This document shows, piece after piece, positions 36,275 to 49,026 of a DNA stretch of 64,000 nucleotides. Within the stretch, counting starts at the first letter, position 1. Each line of letters starts with the position of its first letter. The translations under genes and the position numbers were made by a program. The notes under the pieces were generated by a model, which did no database searches, had not been told where the DNA came from, and saw only the letters and a list, made by a program, of their open reading frames with translations. Source of the DNA: Saccopteryx bilineata (taxonomy: Eukaryota > Chordata > Mammalia > Chiroptera > Emballonuridae); NCBI RefSeq assembly GCF_036850765.1, contig NC_089490.1, forward strand, positions 97,018,074 to 97,082,073, written 5' to 3'.

Positions 36275-36910
36275 CAGTGATTTGGCTGTATCAATAAAAG
36301 TTTAAAATGTATTACCCTTTGACTTTCTTTTTTTCATTTTTTTCTAATTAAGTGAGAGCAGGGGAGACAGAAAGACAGACTCCTGCCTGTGCCCCAGCTG
36401 GGTTTCACCCAGCAAACCCCTTGTGGGGGTGTGCTCTGCCCATCTGGGGCATTGCTTTGTTGCTCCATAACCAAGCTATTTTTAGTGCCTGAGGTGGAGG
36501 CCATGAGCTATCCTCAGTGCCCGGGACCAATTCGCTGGAATCAATCAAGTCATAGCTGCAGGAGGTGAGAGAGAAAGAGGAGAGGGAAGGGTGGAGAAGC
36601 AGATTGTCACTTCTCCTGTGTGCCCTGACCAGGAATTGAACCCAGGACATCCACATGGTGGTCGATGCTCTACCACTGAGCCACCAGGCCAGGGCCCTTC
36701 TGACTTTCCATTTTTCAGTATCTACCTTACAGAAAAATGCACACATGTCTGGAAAGGCCTGGACAAGGGTGGCCATTGCAGATCTACTTGTAATAGCAAA
36801 AGCCTGAAAACATCTAAGGGCTCTTCAGCATGGAAAAGACTAACCAAGCCATTGTACATTTAGCCAAGGAACACCAGGCAGCAGCTAATGAGAGTGTGTG
36901 TGTAAAAAGT
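36275..36910 (+). mobile_element. Ancient L1 (HAL1/L1ME-like) 3' fragment, split by a SINE
   Basis: TTTGGCTGTATCAATAAAAG, ATTACCCTTTGACTTTC, then after the SINE CTTACAGAAAAATGCACACATG and GGAAAGGCCTGGACAAGG. A related copy lies at 40935-41400. Confidence 0.6.
36328..36694 (-). mobile_element. Long tRNA-derived bat SINE, antisense, diverged
   Basis: tRNA-like head at the right end (CCACTGAGCCACCAGGCC), body and tail toward the left. Target duplication CCCTTTGACTTTC (36315-36327) against CCCTTCTGACTTTC (36695-36708). The CTCF-like site has decayed. Open frames of 90 and 123 codons here are frames through the SINE. Confidence 0.9.
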
Positions 36911-38589
36911 GAAGAAAACACATTGTAGAATTCAGAGCTCTAAGAGTATATAGCTCCCAGCATTTCCATGTGCTTTGACCTTGAAACTGTGTTCATCTCT
37001 TGTGTCAGGGTAAAAACAGAACCTTCTTGGGCTTTAACCCTTCTCAGCTAAGATGCAAATTCCACACCCTTTCAAATCTTTCCCCCTAATCTCTAATCAT
37101 GCCCCAAAGCAGAACTGTTTTAGAGAAAAAGAAGTTTCCAAAGGCTTGGTGCAGAGTGTGGTCTCTCCTCCAGAGCTCCAACAGGTGATTCCCAAATGCA
37201 ATGGTCCCCCAGATTCCCTGCATGCCTGAGAACAGATGCGCAGTCTGTGGAGGGCTCCCTCCTGGAATTTTGGGAAAACCTATTCACAGAGGTGGGGGAG
37301 GGGCTGCACAATGTCTCTGAACAGGTCAGATGCAAAATGCACAGGGCCTGGCAACCTTTGCAGCTCTTAAAAAGGAAAGAATTTGCTGTGTTTCGGGACA
37401 GTCCATTATCACTTGGGAAAGCAAAACAAACCAAAATCCTGAACCTCCTTCCAGCCTCGGCTGCCTTCGTCCTTCCAACGCAGGACAATTGCCAGCTTTA
37501 AATTTCATCTATCATTTGAGACCATATGTGGAAATTCTGATCACTGACATTTTTATTTTTATCTCTCAGACTGAAAAGGCTTGTCTCCCTTCCAAAACCC
37601 TCTTATTAAAAAGGCTAGAGTTGACTCCAAGTGCTGCAGGCAGAATGGTGACAAGTGAGGAGGAGTGAGGGCGGGAAAGTTTGGTGCTCTGGGAAGGACA
37701 GAGTAGGTGCAAGTCCCAGCTTGTCTCGGGCTCTTCTGGAGGGCGCCTGCATCATTCAGAAAGACACCTCTACCTCTCTCCTCCAAAGACTTCCGCAAGC
37801 CTTTGACTTACACCGCAGTCTGCTCATTCCCTCTCCCCGACACACAGTTCCGTGAGTCGCTCTCAGTCAATAGAGGTTTAAACAGTACCATGTTGGAAGA
37901 GCATTGATTCATTCCTTCTATTTCCAAAACATTCTTTGTTTTTTTTTTGCTTTGGCATTACATTTTTGGCATTGGGTGCCCCAGTGCTTTGCCTTCAGGA
38001 GATCTATAAATTTATATTTACAAAAAGATGATCACTAAACGCCAATATGGGTTCACTAAGAACTGGCCATGTGGAACTAACCCCGTATTCTCTTTTTAAA
38101 ATGGTTACCAGGCAGTGAATCAGAAGAATGGCTTAATTATATAGTATCTTCATTTCAGAAAGGCACTTACAGTAGCCATATTAAAAAAAAATCAAAATGG
38201 AGAAATAAAGGTTTATTGGAGTACTGCATGTGACTTCACAGTTGTCATCAATCAACTCGGACAAAGATCGTTTGTGGCAGGACCACGCTCTCTCCAATCA
38301 TGCCCTGCTTGTCTTGTCTTCAACAATTTCTACAAAAGCTTTTTTAAAATCAAATTTGTGTGAGGTATGTTAAAAGAGAAAGACAAACACTTTAGATAAC
38401 AAGATGAGGATTCAAACATTCTGAAAAGACAGGAATGTTTAACTATAAGCTAAAAGATAGAATTTTTAACACAAATTCCTGTAATCAATTATATAAATAG
38501 AAGATGAAAGACATCTGGCTTAATAGTTGTCAGTCTGAAGAAAGAAAAAAAAAAGGCTTGGGTGTTTCATTGACGTAATCTCAGGAATG
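36911..38589. other. Unique non-coding DNA
   Basis: No gene or repeat recognised. Overlapping 60-122 codon frames on both strands at 37120-37907 reflect low stop density, not coding. Confidence 0.45.
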
Positions 38590-38840
38590 CAGCTGCAGAA
38601 AAAGCCAAACATGTTGGGGCTCTATTAATAGAAGTACAGAGAACAGATCAAAGGAGACCACAACGGCCCTGTGGCACTATGCACTGATCAGACCACAGCT
38701 GGACTTTCACCTTGTCCTCTTCTGCAGTCACACTGTAAGAGGGACACTGACAAATAGTAGAGTATACAGGGGGCAGAACTAGAATGGTGAGCACCTTGTA
38801 TCTGATTCATCTATGCTCCAAGAAATGGAAAGGTTCAAAA
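38590..38840 (+). repeat. CR1/L3-like ancient LINE fragment
   Basis: GATCAAAGGAGACCACAACGGCCCTGTGGCACTATGCACTGATCAGACCACAGCTGG-type order, then ACACTGACAAATAGTAGAG and AGAACTAGAATGGTGAGCACC resemble the CR1/L3 reverse-transcriptase 3' region. Very old. Confidence 0.5.
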
Positions 38841-38924
38841 AATTCAAGTAATTACAAGAAGACAGAATTCAGAACAATGAAAGAAAATTTTTTCTACTAA
38901 TCAAAGCTTCCCGATAATGGTGTC

Positions 38925-39003
38925 CTTTTGTCACAAATCAACGAGCTGTCTTTCAAGAAAAACCTTCTGTCACAAATCAATGAGCTGTCTTTCAAGAAAA
39001 AAC
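38925..39003. repeat. 39-bp tandem duplication
   Basis: Two adjacent copies of a unit containing TGTCACAAATCAACGAGCTG / TGTCACAAATCAATGAGCTG, offset 39 bp and differing at only a few positions. Confidence 0.95.
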
Positions 39004-39159
39004 TTCATACTGAAGCTGTAAGAAACATCAGCTATTCTATTAAGAGGATGTCTATGTAGCATGGGAGGCTGTTAATGTATGACTTCTAGGTCCTTTCTAA
39101 GACTGCTTCCCACCCAGAGAATCTGTATTCGGGTGAGTTTTTCCTCCAGATCAGGACCC

Positions 39160-39300
39160 TGGAGCGGGAATCTTGAGACCTGGAGTTCAAATGTGATCTT
39201 GCTGAGAACCAGCTGGGTATGCGACTTCTCTCTGGGCTTCAGCTTTTCATTTGGAAAGTGAAAAGGATGAATTACATGACATCTAAGGTCACTCTTAGAA
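39160..39300 (+). repeat. MIR-like fragment
   Basis: GAGACCTGGAGTTCAAATGTG and a CTGGGCTTCAGCTTTTCATTTGG block follow MIR order. Confidence 0.4.
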
Positions 39301-39439
39301 GAAATACCCTACTTACTTGTTGTGAAATTATAAAAATAACTGAGATTAATTATTACTAATTAAGGGAAAGTAGACTCTTCAGGATCTAATCTTACAAAGT
39401 AGAAATTCCAAGGTCTACTTGAATACATCATTTTTAAAA

Positions 39440-40690
39440 ATGTAACATTGGTTATTAACATTATATAAATTTCAGGTGTACAATATTATAATTTAATATC
39501 TGCATATGCTATAGCCTGCTTACCATCAGAAGTCTAGTTTCCATCCATTGCCATACATTTGACCCCCCTTACTCATTTTGCCCTCTCCTCCCAGCCCCCT
39601 TTCCCTCTGATAAACACCAATCTGTTGTCTGTATCTATGAGCTTATTTTTGTTTTTGTTTATTTCTTTTTCTATTTATATTCCACATATGAGTGACATTA
39701 TACAGCTTTGTCCTTCTACATCTAACTTATTTCACTTAGCATAATCCCTTCAAGGTTTATCCATGGTGTCCCAAATGACAATAGTTCATCTTTTTCTACA
39801 ACTGAGTTATATTTTATTGTATGTATATACCATGTTTTCTTTATTTATTCATCTGTTGATAAACATTTAGGTTATTTCCATATTTTGGTTATTATAAATA
39901 AGGCTGCAATGAATATAGAGATGCATACATCTTTCCAGATTAGTGTTTTTGTATTCTTTGGATAAATATCCAACAGTGGCATAACTGGATCATATGATAG
40001 TTATATCTTAACTTTCTGAGGAACCTTCACACTGTTTTCCATAGTGGCAGCACCAATTTACAGTCTCATCAACTTTATACGAGGGTTCCCTTTCTCTACA
40101 TCCTCTCCAATACTTATCTCATGTCCTTTTGATAATAGCCATCCTAACAGGTATGAGGTGATATCTCATTGTTTGGATTTGCACATCTTTAATAATTGGT
40201 GATGTTGAACATCTCTTCATGTGCCTGTTGACTATATGTACGTCTTCCTTGGAACAATATACCAATTTTTTAATTGGGTTGTTTGTTTTTGTTGTTGTTG
40301 AAGTGTATGAGTTCTTTATATATATTGGATATTAATTCCTTATAGGAAATATCATTTAAAAATATTTTCTCCCAATCAGTTGGTTGCCTTTTCATTTTGT
40401 TGATGGTTTTCTTTGCTGTGCTGAGCTTTTTAGTCTGATGTAGTCCCATTGGTTTATTTTTGTTTTTATTTTCCTTGCTGTTAGATTCAAATCCACAAAG
40501 CATAGCTAAGATCAATGCCTAGAAGTGTAGCACCTATAATTTCTCTTATATATTTTATGGCTTCAGGTATTGCATTCAAGTATTTATTCTATTTTGAGTT
40601 AATCTTTGTATATGGTATAAGACAGTGATTTAGTTTCACTCTTTTGCATTGAAAGTATTACTTTTTCTATTCCCCTGTCTCAGTGTCTGA
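39440..40690 (-). mobile_element. L1MA-like antisense L1, 3' UTR to ORF2 end
   Basis: 3' UTR antisense at 39450-39720, then TTTCACTTAGCATAATCCCTTC, GGCTGCAATGAATATAGAG, and the ORF2 C-terminal part from about 40270 (GTTCTTTATATATATTGGATATTAATTCC, GTCTGATGTAGTCCCATTGG). Stops and frameshifts throughout. 5' truncated. Confidence 0.85.
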
Positions 40691-40934
40691 CACAGGCTAT
40701 CTACAAGGTAATTCACTAAATTCAGCAAATGGACATTTTCAACAATGGTGGCTATAGGGTTCTTTTCTTAAAATAAAATTCTCATATATCCATATGAAAT
40801 ATTTAATATTTCTACATTGCTGTAACACTAAAAATCTGTGAAAATCTTCATATGAAGACTCGTAACCCCCATAAGCACTCTAGAGATACCTTCAGTTCTT
40901 ACTGATAGAGGTAACTAACGATAGCCACATAGGA

Positions 40935-41400
40935 AAGTGATTTGACTGTATCTACTAAAATTTGTAACAGTCTTACCCTTTGATCAGCTATTCCATTTCT
41001 CAGTGTCTGCTTTACAGAGATATACATACATGTGTGGAAAGGCCTGGACAAGGATGGCTACCACGGATCTTTTTATAATAGCAAAAGCTCAAAAACATCT
41101 AAAGGCTCATTCACATGGAAAAGGCTCACCAAATCATTGTACGTCTATCCAAGAACACTTTGCAGCAGCTAAGAAGAGGGTGCTGATGTGTACAAATCTA
41201 TAACCCATGCAAGTGAGTGAAAAAATAAATTTCAGGTAATATATGCAACATAATACCCTAACTACAGATATGTGCTGTTTGATCTGTACAGAATGGGCCC
41301 TGTCATTCGCCTTTGATTTTTTTTCTGAATTGTTGCTAACATTTTAACTTGAAAAATGACATATTAAAATATATATTTATTACTTTGAAATCAACAGCGA
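40935..41400 (+). mobile_element. Ancient L1 (HAL1/L1ME-like) 3' fragment
   Basis: TTTGACTGTATCTACTAAAATTTG, TACCCTTTGATCAGCTATTCC and GGAAAGGCCTGGACAAGG share order with the copy at 36275-36910. Confidence 0.6.
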
Positions 41401-41699
41401 TAATTTATTGTGTATATAGCATTGTAGAAATACAATGTATGACAACAATAGCACACAAAGATGAGGGAGATGAAAATATACTGTTAGAATATCTTTAGAC
41501 TATACATCAGGTGGGATAATATTGTTTAAAGACAGGTTCTAATTGTTTAAAGGTTATTATTGTGAACTCTAGAGAAACCTCTTAAAAATTAAAACAAAGA
41601 GGTATAACTAATCAACCAACATTAGAAGTGAAATGGAATTATAAGACTATTCAGCCCCCAAAAAGACCAAAAAAAAAAAAAAGAGAAGGGGAACAAAGA

Positions 41700-42575
41700 A
41701 TAGATGTCAGAAATAGAAAAGCAAGATGATCAATTTAAGCCTAAATAGTAAATATATTAAATATAAAAGGTATAAATACTCCAGTTAAAAAGCAGAGATT
41801 GTCTAATTGGAAAAGCAAACAACACTTAGCTAACTATATTACTTAAGATAGCAAGCCCTGGCCAGATATCTTGGTTAGTTAGAGCATCATCCCAAAGCAC
41901 AGAAGTTGCTGGTTGATCCCTGGCCTGGGCCCATACAAGATGTTCCTGTCTCTCTTTCCCTTACTCTTTCTCTAAAATCAATAAAATAGACATCTTTTTT
42001 TAAAAATAGACATCTTTTTTAAAAAGATAGTTAAATAAGTTAAAATAGAAAGATGAAAAACGCATGATCTACAAACACAACCCAAAAGAAAGCTAAAGTG
42101 TCTGTATTAATATAAAAAGTAAACTTCATTAAAAGAATCACAATAAAGGACAGAGAAGAACATTGAGTGATGACCAATGTAATCAATTCCTTAAGAAGGT
42201 ATAACAATCCTAAATGTGTATGCACCTGATAATATTAATAGTTTCACAATATGTGAAGTAAAAACTGATGGACCTAAAAGGAGAGATAGAAAAATCTGCA
42301 ATTATAACTAGATATTTCAACACTCTTTTCTCAGCAATTGACAAAACAAGTAGACAAATAATAATAATAATAATAATAATACTGAAAACATAACACTATC
42401 AACCAACTTGACCTAATTAACATGACCCAGCAACAGCAGAATACACATTCAGTGCACATCAAACATTCACCAGAATAAATCATATACAGGGCTATAAAAC
42501 AAGTCTCTATACATCTAAGAAGGTTGAAATAATACAAAACATGATTTCAACCACAATGAAATTAAATGTTAAAGT
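41700..42575 (+). pseudogene. L1 ORF2 endonuclease-region remnant, sense
   Basis: DNA order matches the L1 ORF2 endonuclease and linker region: AGAGATTGTCTAATTGGAAAAGC, AAGAAGGTATAACAATCCTAAATGTGTATGCACC, GATATTTCAACACTC, GCAGAATACACATTC, TCACCAGAATAAATCATAT. Too many stops to give a frame. Interrupted by a SINE (41853-42030) and an (AAT)n array (42355-42381). Confidence 0.75.
41853..42030 (+). mobile_element. Short tRNA-derived SINE, different head
   Basis: AGCCCTGGCCAGATATCTTGGTTAGTTAGAGCATC with box B-like GGTTGATCCCTGG, then a TGTTCCTGTCTCTCTTTCCC stretch and AAAATCAATAAAAT. The head differs from the other SINEs here. The tail contains a duplicated AATAGACATCTTTTTT. AAGATAG flanks both sides. 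Confidence 0.75.
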
Positions 42576-44569
42576 AGCTTTAAGCATTTTTTAAAGGATA
42601 ATTGTAATTGTATTAGGAGGATGGGTGAGAGATTCCAAAGCTACATTTGCCTAAATCATCAAAAGTATGGAACTATGTTATTGAATTTTAAGGTGGCACA
42701 AAGTATGATTGATTCTCTTACTACTCTCAACACCTTCAAAGCTAAAGATCCCTTCACAACTTTCCAGTCACCATCCCAGTACCCAGAGATCCCTTTTCAC
42801 AGAAGCAAAGCAGGCTGTTACATGGTATGGTCTGAAACACACCATGAAAAGCCCCTGCCCTTTTCCTCCAAGGATCTCCCTCATTGCCTGTCATGATGAC
42901 TGTTACTAAACTTTTGGGCATTTCTTCAAGTATAAAATATTGAACCCCCAAAGAGATGTGAGGATATTTTAGAGTAGACTACTTTATCAGTAAACAACTG
43001 AGCCAAGTAATGACCAATACATTCTTATGAAGGGAAATGAGAAAACATCAAAATGTCTAGATTGTGATCCTATCTAAACTGAACAAGCCAAGAAAGTATG
43101 CTTCTTCTGCACATGCACTGAAGAAGCTCGTGGTGGCAAGCATTACCAATAGAAAAGAAAGAGAAAGAGGGAAAGATCCGGATAATACAGAGCAGGAAGA
43201 AGCTGCAGAGCCAGGACTATTCATAATTTTCTTAGGACCACCTGTGCAGTGGAAAGGCAAGCCCACTAGTGCCAGAAAATTGGCTCTTCCTTCCATCGTA
43301 GGTATTATTATAGATCTGATCAGAATTAGGACTTACTCCCTCACTTTCCACTGCCTCCCTGGGGGATGTGAATGACTGAAACATATCCTGGCAAGAGCCC
43401 CATGGGAGACAAGGCCTTTACCATGGAATGTTCCATGACGCGGCCCCAATAGTCCCAGAGGGAGTATTTTCCTCAGGGGTACTGACTAGATTTATTTTGT
43501 GGATGGTATTCCTTTGTTTCCCAGGGTCTAACTAGATGTCCTTGCTCTACCCCTGACCCTACCCATAAGACTGTCTTTTGAGACTGTCGTGGCTGTGTGA
43601 ACCTCTTAGTTTCTGTACCATGAGCAACCTAGAGAACCTGACAGGTAAGACAATCGGTCACTTCCTGGTGTGATTTGAGGAGACAGCTCTTCCTTCAAGA
43701 CTACTTTCTTTCTCCAAATCTCCCTTCTTATAGTTATAGCTTCCTTCTTCCAGTGAGGCCTGTCAGTTGTATGTTTCTGCATCACAATAATTGATCCTTA
43801 ACTATCTTTGAACCCCTCTAAAAAGGGAAAGACAATTCTTCATTTAGGATTCCTCACATGCATGTGGGCTCCATTAATATTTTTTGGATTGAGATGCATT
43901 ATGCTCTGTTAAAGGCTGAGCCTGTTGGAGGAGTGCAAATTAAACCTTATCAGTCAGACATGTGTCACAGAAGTATGGAGAGTTCTCTCCCAAGAGAACT
44001 TTGGCAGGAGAGAAAGGCATGAAGATGGTGGATAACTTTTTGAAGTTAGATAGATACTGAAGCATTGCAAAAGTATTTTGTTAGAGGGATATCTAGAATG
44101 CAAAAGAGACTTCAACTGGTTTACAATATGACCAAGGGTTAACCATGTACCCATGGTCATAGTCACTACTGGGGATACCTACCCTGTCCACAGAAGTGTC
44201 CTATCAGCAGCTGTGTTTTTGCCGTGTGACCCTGATCGCATAGACACAACTGGTTGGACCAGCAGTGAATATCTTATTGAAGCTGTATCAGAGCCATTAT
44301 CTCTCTTAAGAATTGACCCAAGAGACAGGGATTGGGCTTTAGAGAGGTCTCCTCAACAAAATGGCACTGGGCAGTGTGTCCACAGCTTCAGCTGCCTCAT
44401 GCCCTGTACGACTGGATTGTGCAACTTACCTTTGGGTTCCCTGAACTCCAGTGTCCTTCCAATGCTGATTTTTGCTTAAGCCTACTTAAAAATTGATTCT
44501 TGTTACTTTTTAGTGATTGAGATATAACTAATACAGAAATGCATTTTGTTTCCCATTTCTGAGAACAGG
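42576..44569. other. Unique non-coding DNA
   Basis: No gene or repeat recognised. Frames at 43064-43375 and 44153-44479 exceed 100 codons but have no known domain or splice context. Confidence 0.4.
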
Positions 44570-44830
44570 AACTTGGGCTGGTGATTGGGAGGCAGTATGA
44601 CCTGAAGAAATCTACTGAGGCTTTGAAGTCAGACAAATCAGATTGAATCCTAGCTTTCTTGCTTTATATGACCTCTGTGACCTTGAGGATCTTAGCTAGG
44701 TGCTCTAAGCCTCAATTTCTTTATCTGAAAAATGTGGTTAGAACTCTTTATGTCATAAGATTATTATGGGGCATAAAAAAGCTAATAGGGGCAAAGGGCT
44801 TGGCATATAGTAGCTGCCAAATAAAACTAG
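44570..44830 (+). repeat. MIR SINE, sense
   Basis: GGCAGTATGACCTGAAG head, CTCTGTGACCTTGAGGATC, TCAATTTCTTTATCTGAAAAATG and CTTGGCATATAGTAGCTGCC are diverged MIR blocks in order. Confidence 0.8.
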
Positions 44831-45189
44831 TTCTGCTTTTCTTTTCTCCTGTGTGACTTCACTTTTTTCTAGTCATTCATCAATCAATATTTCTACAAGC
44901 ATTGAAACTCTAGAGGATATAATAAAATTATCTTTAATGTTCTTGAACAACTTAGTTCTTGTTCTTTTTTCAAGTGTACTCGGCTAAGCACAATAAAGAC
45001 AATGTGGTGCCGAGAGTGAGCACAGAACGGGGAAAGGGTGAGCTGGTTCCAGTAGAGACTCTGACCATGGATACAGTTGTATGAATTTACACATGTCATT
45101 AAAATTCAAGAAATAGGCTCTCTGAGCTTATTTCTCCATCTGTACAATGAGGAGGTTGGCCTCAATTAGCATTCTAAAGTGGAAGTGTT

Positions 45190-45383
45190 GTACCCAACAG
45201 GGGCACTATTGGCATGTTGAGCGGGATAATCCTTCATTAAGAAGGAAAATCTGGTCATCACATTGAGTGAAGTTTAGCATCCCTCGTCTCCACCTTCTAA
45301 ATGCCAATAGAGCTTCCGGATATTGGGGTTGAAATGTCCCCCAATTTTTCGGGCAGTATGCCCCAGTTGACTACCACTCTGTT
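45190..45383. mobile_element. MER20-like non-autonomous hAT, antisense
   Basis: ACCCAACAGGGGCACTATTGGCATG, GGGATAATCCTTCATTAAG, AGTTTAGCATCCCTCGTCTCCACC, AAATGTCCCCCAATTTTTC and ACTACCACTCTG match the antisense MER20 order. Diverged. Confidence 0.65.
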
Positions 45384-46439
45384 AAATAGAAATAAGAGTT
45401 TCCGTGGCCAAACTGGATTTAGCAGGGCTGCATAGGTTTTGTGTGTTTGTTTGTTTTTTAGGATTTCTCAACATCTTTACTATGTAAATGCGCAGAGTGA
45501 ATGAATGCCTTTCTCCCTTAACCCAACTCTTACTCGGGACTGAACTTGGGTGCACTGATAACAAGCAGACTGTGTCTGGGGAAACTGTGTTTTGGATAGT
45601 GCCCACTGTGAACCACAAGATCACTCACTCCGTGCAACTACAACTTCACGCCAGTACAGAGCAGCACGTTGTCTAAGGGAGAAAATGAAATAATAATTTT
45701 TGTTGTTATTAAAGAGGCTAATAAAAGAAAACTCCGGATATTATACACTTTCAATCTGTCTACAGGTAATAGTGAAAGTAAGGAAGTCCAGGTGGGAAAG
45801 GCAAATAGAATGAATGCTCCCGCTGGAGCAGGAAATGCAGGAAATGCAGCAGGCCTGTCTCCACGCCTCCGCTGAATCGCACAGGCCACGCCCACCGAGG
45901 CAGTCACAGCAGAAGAGTCTGAGTGCCTTCATTGTGTCCCCACTAATTTAATATTCTAGTGAAGACTGAGTTTTACATTTTCAGGCCTCACCTCTCCATC
46001 CACACATGAGCCCTGCTCCAAAGGTACACAGCTCAGTCAGGGAGTTTACAGCTCCATTTGCAAAGACTGTGTAGAAGGTCTGGAATAGATTCTCTTGGCT
46101 ATCATTAACATCTTCATCAAAACTGCACTACACATGTTGGTCCAGTTTCCCACTTCCTCTATGACTGCTGTTGGCTGGATTGATTACCAAAGGTGAATTG
46201 AGCTGGGGTCAATGAGAATGGTGTTCCCAATCAAAGATTCTGAGTTTCTTCACAGAAACTTCAAGAAACCACAGGCCAGGCTAACCCAAATGCTCTGGGG
46301 AAAGCCAGATGTGTGGCCTGTGGAGCGGCCAAGTTAAAACCAGGACGATGAATTTGTCAGCTCAGTATCTTTGCTTGCTGTTAAAAATATTTTTGGCTTA
46401 TGGTTTGACTTATTTTTGCCAATTAATTAAATAATGAAT
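45384..46439. other. Unique non-coding DNA
   Basis: Contains a direct repeat GGAAATGCAGGAAATGCAGCAGG at about 45831. No gene or repeat family recognised. Confidence 0.45.
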
Positions 46440-47740
46440 TAACCCACTCACTTATTAAACAAATACATATTGAGAACCTAGGTGAGTGACACTGCTCTGG
46501 ATACTGGGAAAACAACAGTAAACAGGATAGTCAAGGTCCCTGTACCTACTGAGCTTGCTTGCGTTCAAGTAGAAGAGACAGATCAGAAAGTCCTAAGCAA
46601 GTATATGCATAATAAAATGTCAGGCAGGGACAAGAACTGTGCAAGCAAAAGGAAAGGAAAGGGTTAAGTGGGTGGTAAGATGGGGCTAGAAGACAGTGAT
46701 TTAATACAGAATGGACAAAGAGAGCCTCTCCAAGAGGGTGATGGCCACACAGGCATACATGAAGGGGTGAGCCAGTGGAAAATTTGAGGAAAGAGCATTC
46801 TAGGCAGAGGGAACCACTGTGAAGGCCACTAAAGTTGCTGTGCTCATGAGAGGCATGAAGGTTGATGCAAAGTGAGACAAGTGGGAAGTGGAGATCAGAG
46901 AAGTATGCAGCCCAAATAGTACAGAGTCCTGGAGGCCATGCCAAAGAGTTTGGCTGCTGAGAGTTTGGGACAAACATACGAGTGACACCATCTAGTATTT
47001 TACATTAAATAAAACCATTGTAGCTGTCACTTGGTGAACAGAAAGCAGGAGACAGCAATAATGGAAGAAGGAATAGATCATACTAGGGCATGATTGGGAG
47101 AAAGAAGATCAGTTTGAAAACTATTGCAGCATTTTAGGCAAAGATGATGGTGGTCTGGACAAGGGTGTTAACAGGGGAAGTGGTAAGAAAATTATTGGGT
47201 TGAGATAGTGTTCCAAATATTTGGTTTATTTCCCTGTATTTCCTAAACTTTTTGCAGTTACATTAGGGCTAGATAAGTAGTACTGACCAATGAGTAGAAC
47301 TGATACGTGTCACATCCAGACTAGGGCAATTAAGAGCTGGTGTGTCTCCTCTGTCTCTCTCCCCCACCACAGAAATCGTGAACAGCCTCTGTGCCAAAAG
47401 ATGGATGAGTCTTCCAATGCATACTGCACCAACTTGTCTAATGTTAAACTCTGAGATTCTGGAATCTAACAATTGCTTACTCTGAAAAATACAACATGTA
47501 TTTTGAAGGTGAATCCAAAAGGACATTCTGAGGGCATGAATGAGGGAGAAGAGTCCAAGATAATGCCACATTTTTTTTGGCTGTTATTGTAGGGTGAGTT
47601 ATAGTGACATTTATACAGAAGGAAAATAGTAAGAGGATGATCAGGTTTGAAGGTAAAAACTGAGTTTGAGTTTGGACATATTAAGCTTCTAATTGCCTGT
47701 TAAACATCCACCCAAATTGGCCAAACAGATAATTGATGAT
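46440..47740 (-). repeat. Long ancient L2-like repeat, antisense
   Basis: From ACAAATACATATTGAGAACC through CTGCTCTGGATACTGGG, GAGCCTCTCCAAGAGGG, GCATTCTAGGCAGAGGGAACC, GGAGGCCATGCCAAAGAG, GATGATGGTGGTCTGGAC and TTTGGACATATTAAGC the blocks run in the order of a common mammalian L2-like repeat. Positions 47215-47510 do not fit and may be an insertion. The exact family is unsure. Confidence 0.5.
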
Positions 47741-47869
47741 ACACTATCTTGAGCTATAAACTACCTAGCTGGGGTTGAAGGTTGCCCTGAAAACAGAGAC
47801 AGAGACCCTTATCAAAGACTCGGAGAGTTATTGGGAGATGTATCAGATAGTATTAGATTTTTCTGCAGT

Positions 47870-48460
47870 TCACATAAAATTCAGACAAATAAATAACAGA
47901 AAATAAACAAAAAACCCAATGGTTTAAACAAGATAGAAGTTTATTTGTCTACATAAAGAAGGCCAGAGATAAACAGTTCGAGACTAGTGTTACAGCTCTG
48001 GACATCGGGCCCAGACTCCTTCTAGCTCCCACACAGCACGCCCAGGGTTAGGGGCACCCATGTCCTCTGAATTCAAGATGGCTGCTAGCTACCAGCTCTC
48101 ACATTTGTATTTCAGGGGCAGAGAAGAGTAATGGATAAATAAGAAAGGACCAAAGGGCACACACCAGTTATTTTTTAAAGAGATCTCTCAGAAGTGACAC
48201 ACAGCTGTCATTGAACAGAGTTTAGTCATAACAAGGGAGACTAACAAATGTATATTTTATTATGGGAGGCCTCATCCTCAGCTTAAAATTGGGAAGCACG
48301 GAAGAAAGGAAATAACGAATATTAGGGTGGGCACCTGGCAGTTCCTGCCATTGTGTAATTAGACATCGGAGGGTAGGAGGGTGAGGAGATATGGAGGTCT
48401 GCATCAAAGTCAGTACAGGGAAAAACCAGAATGTACACAGGGATGGCCACACAACTGGCA
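47870..48460. repeat. Ancient eutherian interspersed repeat, unassigned
   Basis: GGTTTAAACAAGATAGAAGTTTATTTGTC, AAGATGGCTGCTAGCTACCAGC, ACAGAGTTTAGTCATAAC and GCTTAAAATTGGG follow a familiar ancient repeat, but I cannot name it reliably. Confidence 0.4.
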
Positions 48461-48924
48461 CAGCATCAGTGATGTGTCGTAATCTGAAGTGAAAATAAAC
48501 CTTACACTAAGAAAGTCTACACTTCTGTTGCAAAAAAATGCCTCATTTCAAAGACTTGTTAAAGATCTCTTTTTAGTTTTATACTCAGTGTTTTTGAGTA
48601 AAGGAGTTGAGATATCCAGCAAAATACTGTTTGCTGGATGAGCTTTCCATTCCTTCAGAACCCAAGAGCGCATCAGGGGCATACGCACAGCTTTCCCTAG
48701 GTCAGTGGTTCTCAACCTTTCTAATGCCGTGACCCCGCAATACAGTTAGTTCCTCATGTTGCAGTGACCCCAAACCAAAAAATAATTTTGGTGGCTACTT
48801 CATAACTGTAATTTTGCTACGGTTATGATTCGGAATGTAAATACCTGATATGCATTATGTATTCTCATTGCCTCTCCGCCTCCTAGGCTTCTGTCCTCCG
48901 GTGCTTGCTGCACCCGCCCACTGA

Positions 48925-48932
48925 TGACGTCA
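48925..48932. promoter_or_regulatory. Full CRE palindrome TGACGTCA inside the hAT
   Basis: An exact 8-bp CREB/ATF palindrome. No expression evidence; inferred from sequence alone. Confidence 0.35.
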
Positions 48933-49017
48933 GCAAGCGCCAGACACACGTAATGCGCTGCTATGGACTGTGGAGCATCCCCCCCCCACTTCCCCCGCCC
49001 CTTAGGCCCCATTCTGA

Positions 49018-49026
49018 TGATGCAAT
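49018..49026 (+). promoter_or_regulatory. C/EBP-ATF composite-like site TGATGCAAT
   Basis: Matches the CARE/amino-acid response pattern (TGATGNAAT-like). It is 86 bp from the CRE within the same transposon insert. Inference only. Confidence 0.3.

Noticed and set aside
36405..36863. 123- and 90-codon frames
   Set aside because: Frames through the diverged SINE at 36328-36694 and its flank.
44153..44479. 108-codon plus-strand frame
   Set aside because: No domain or splice context; composition like its surroundings.
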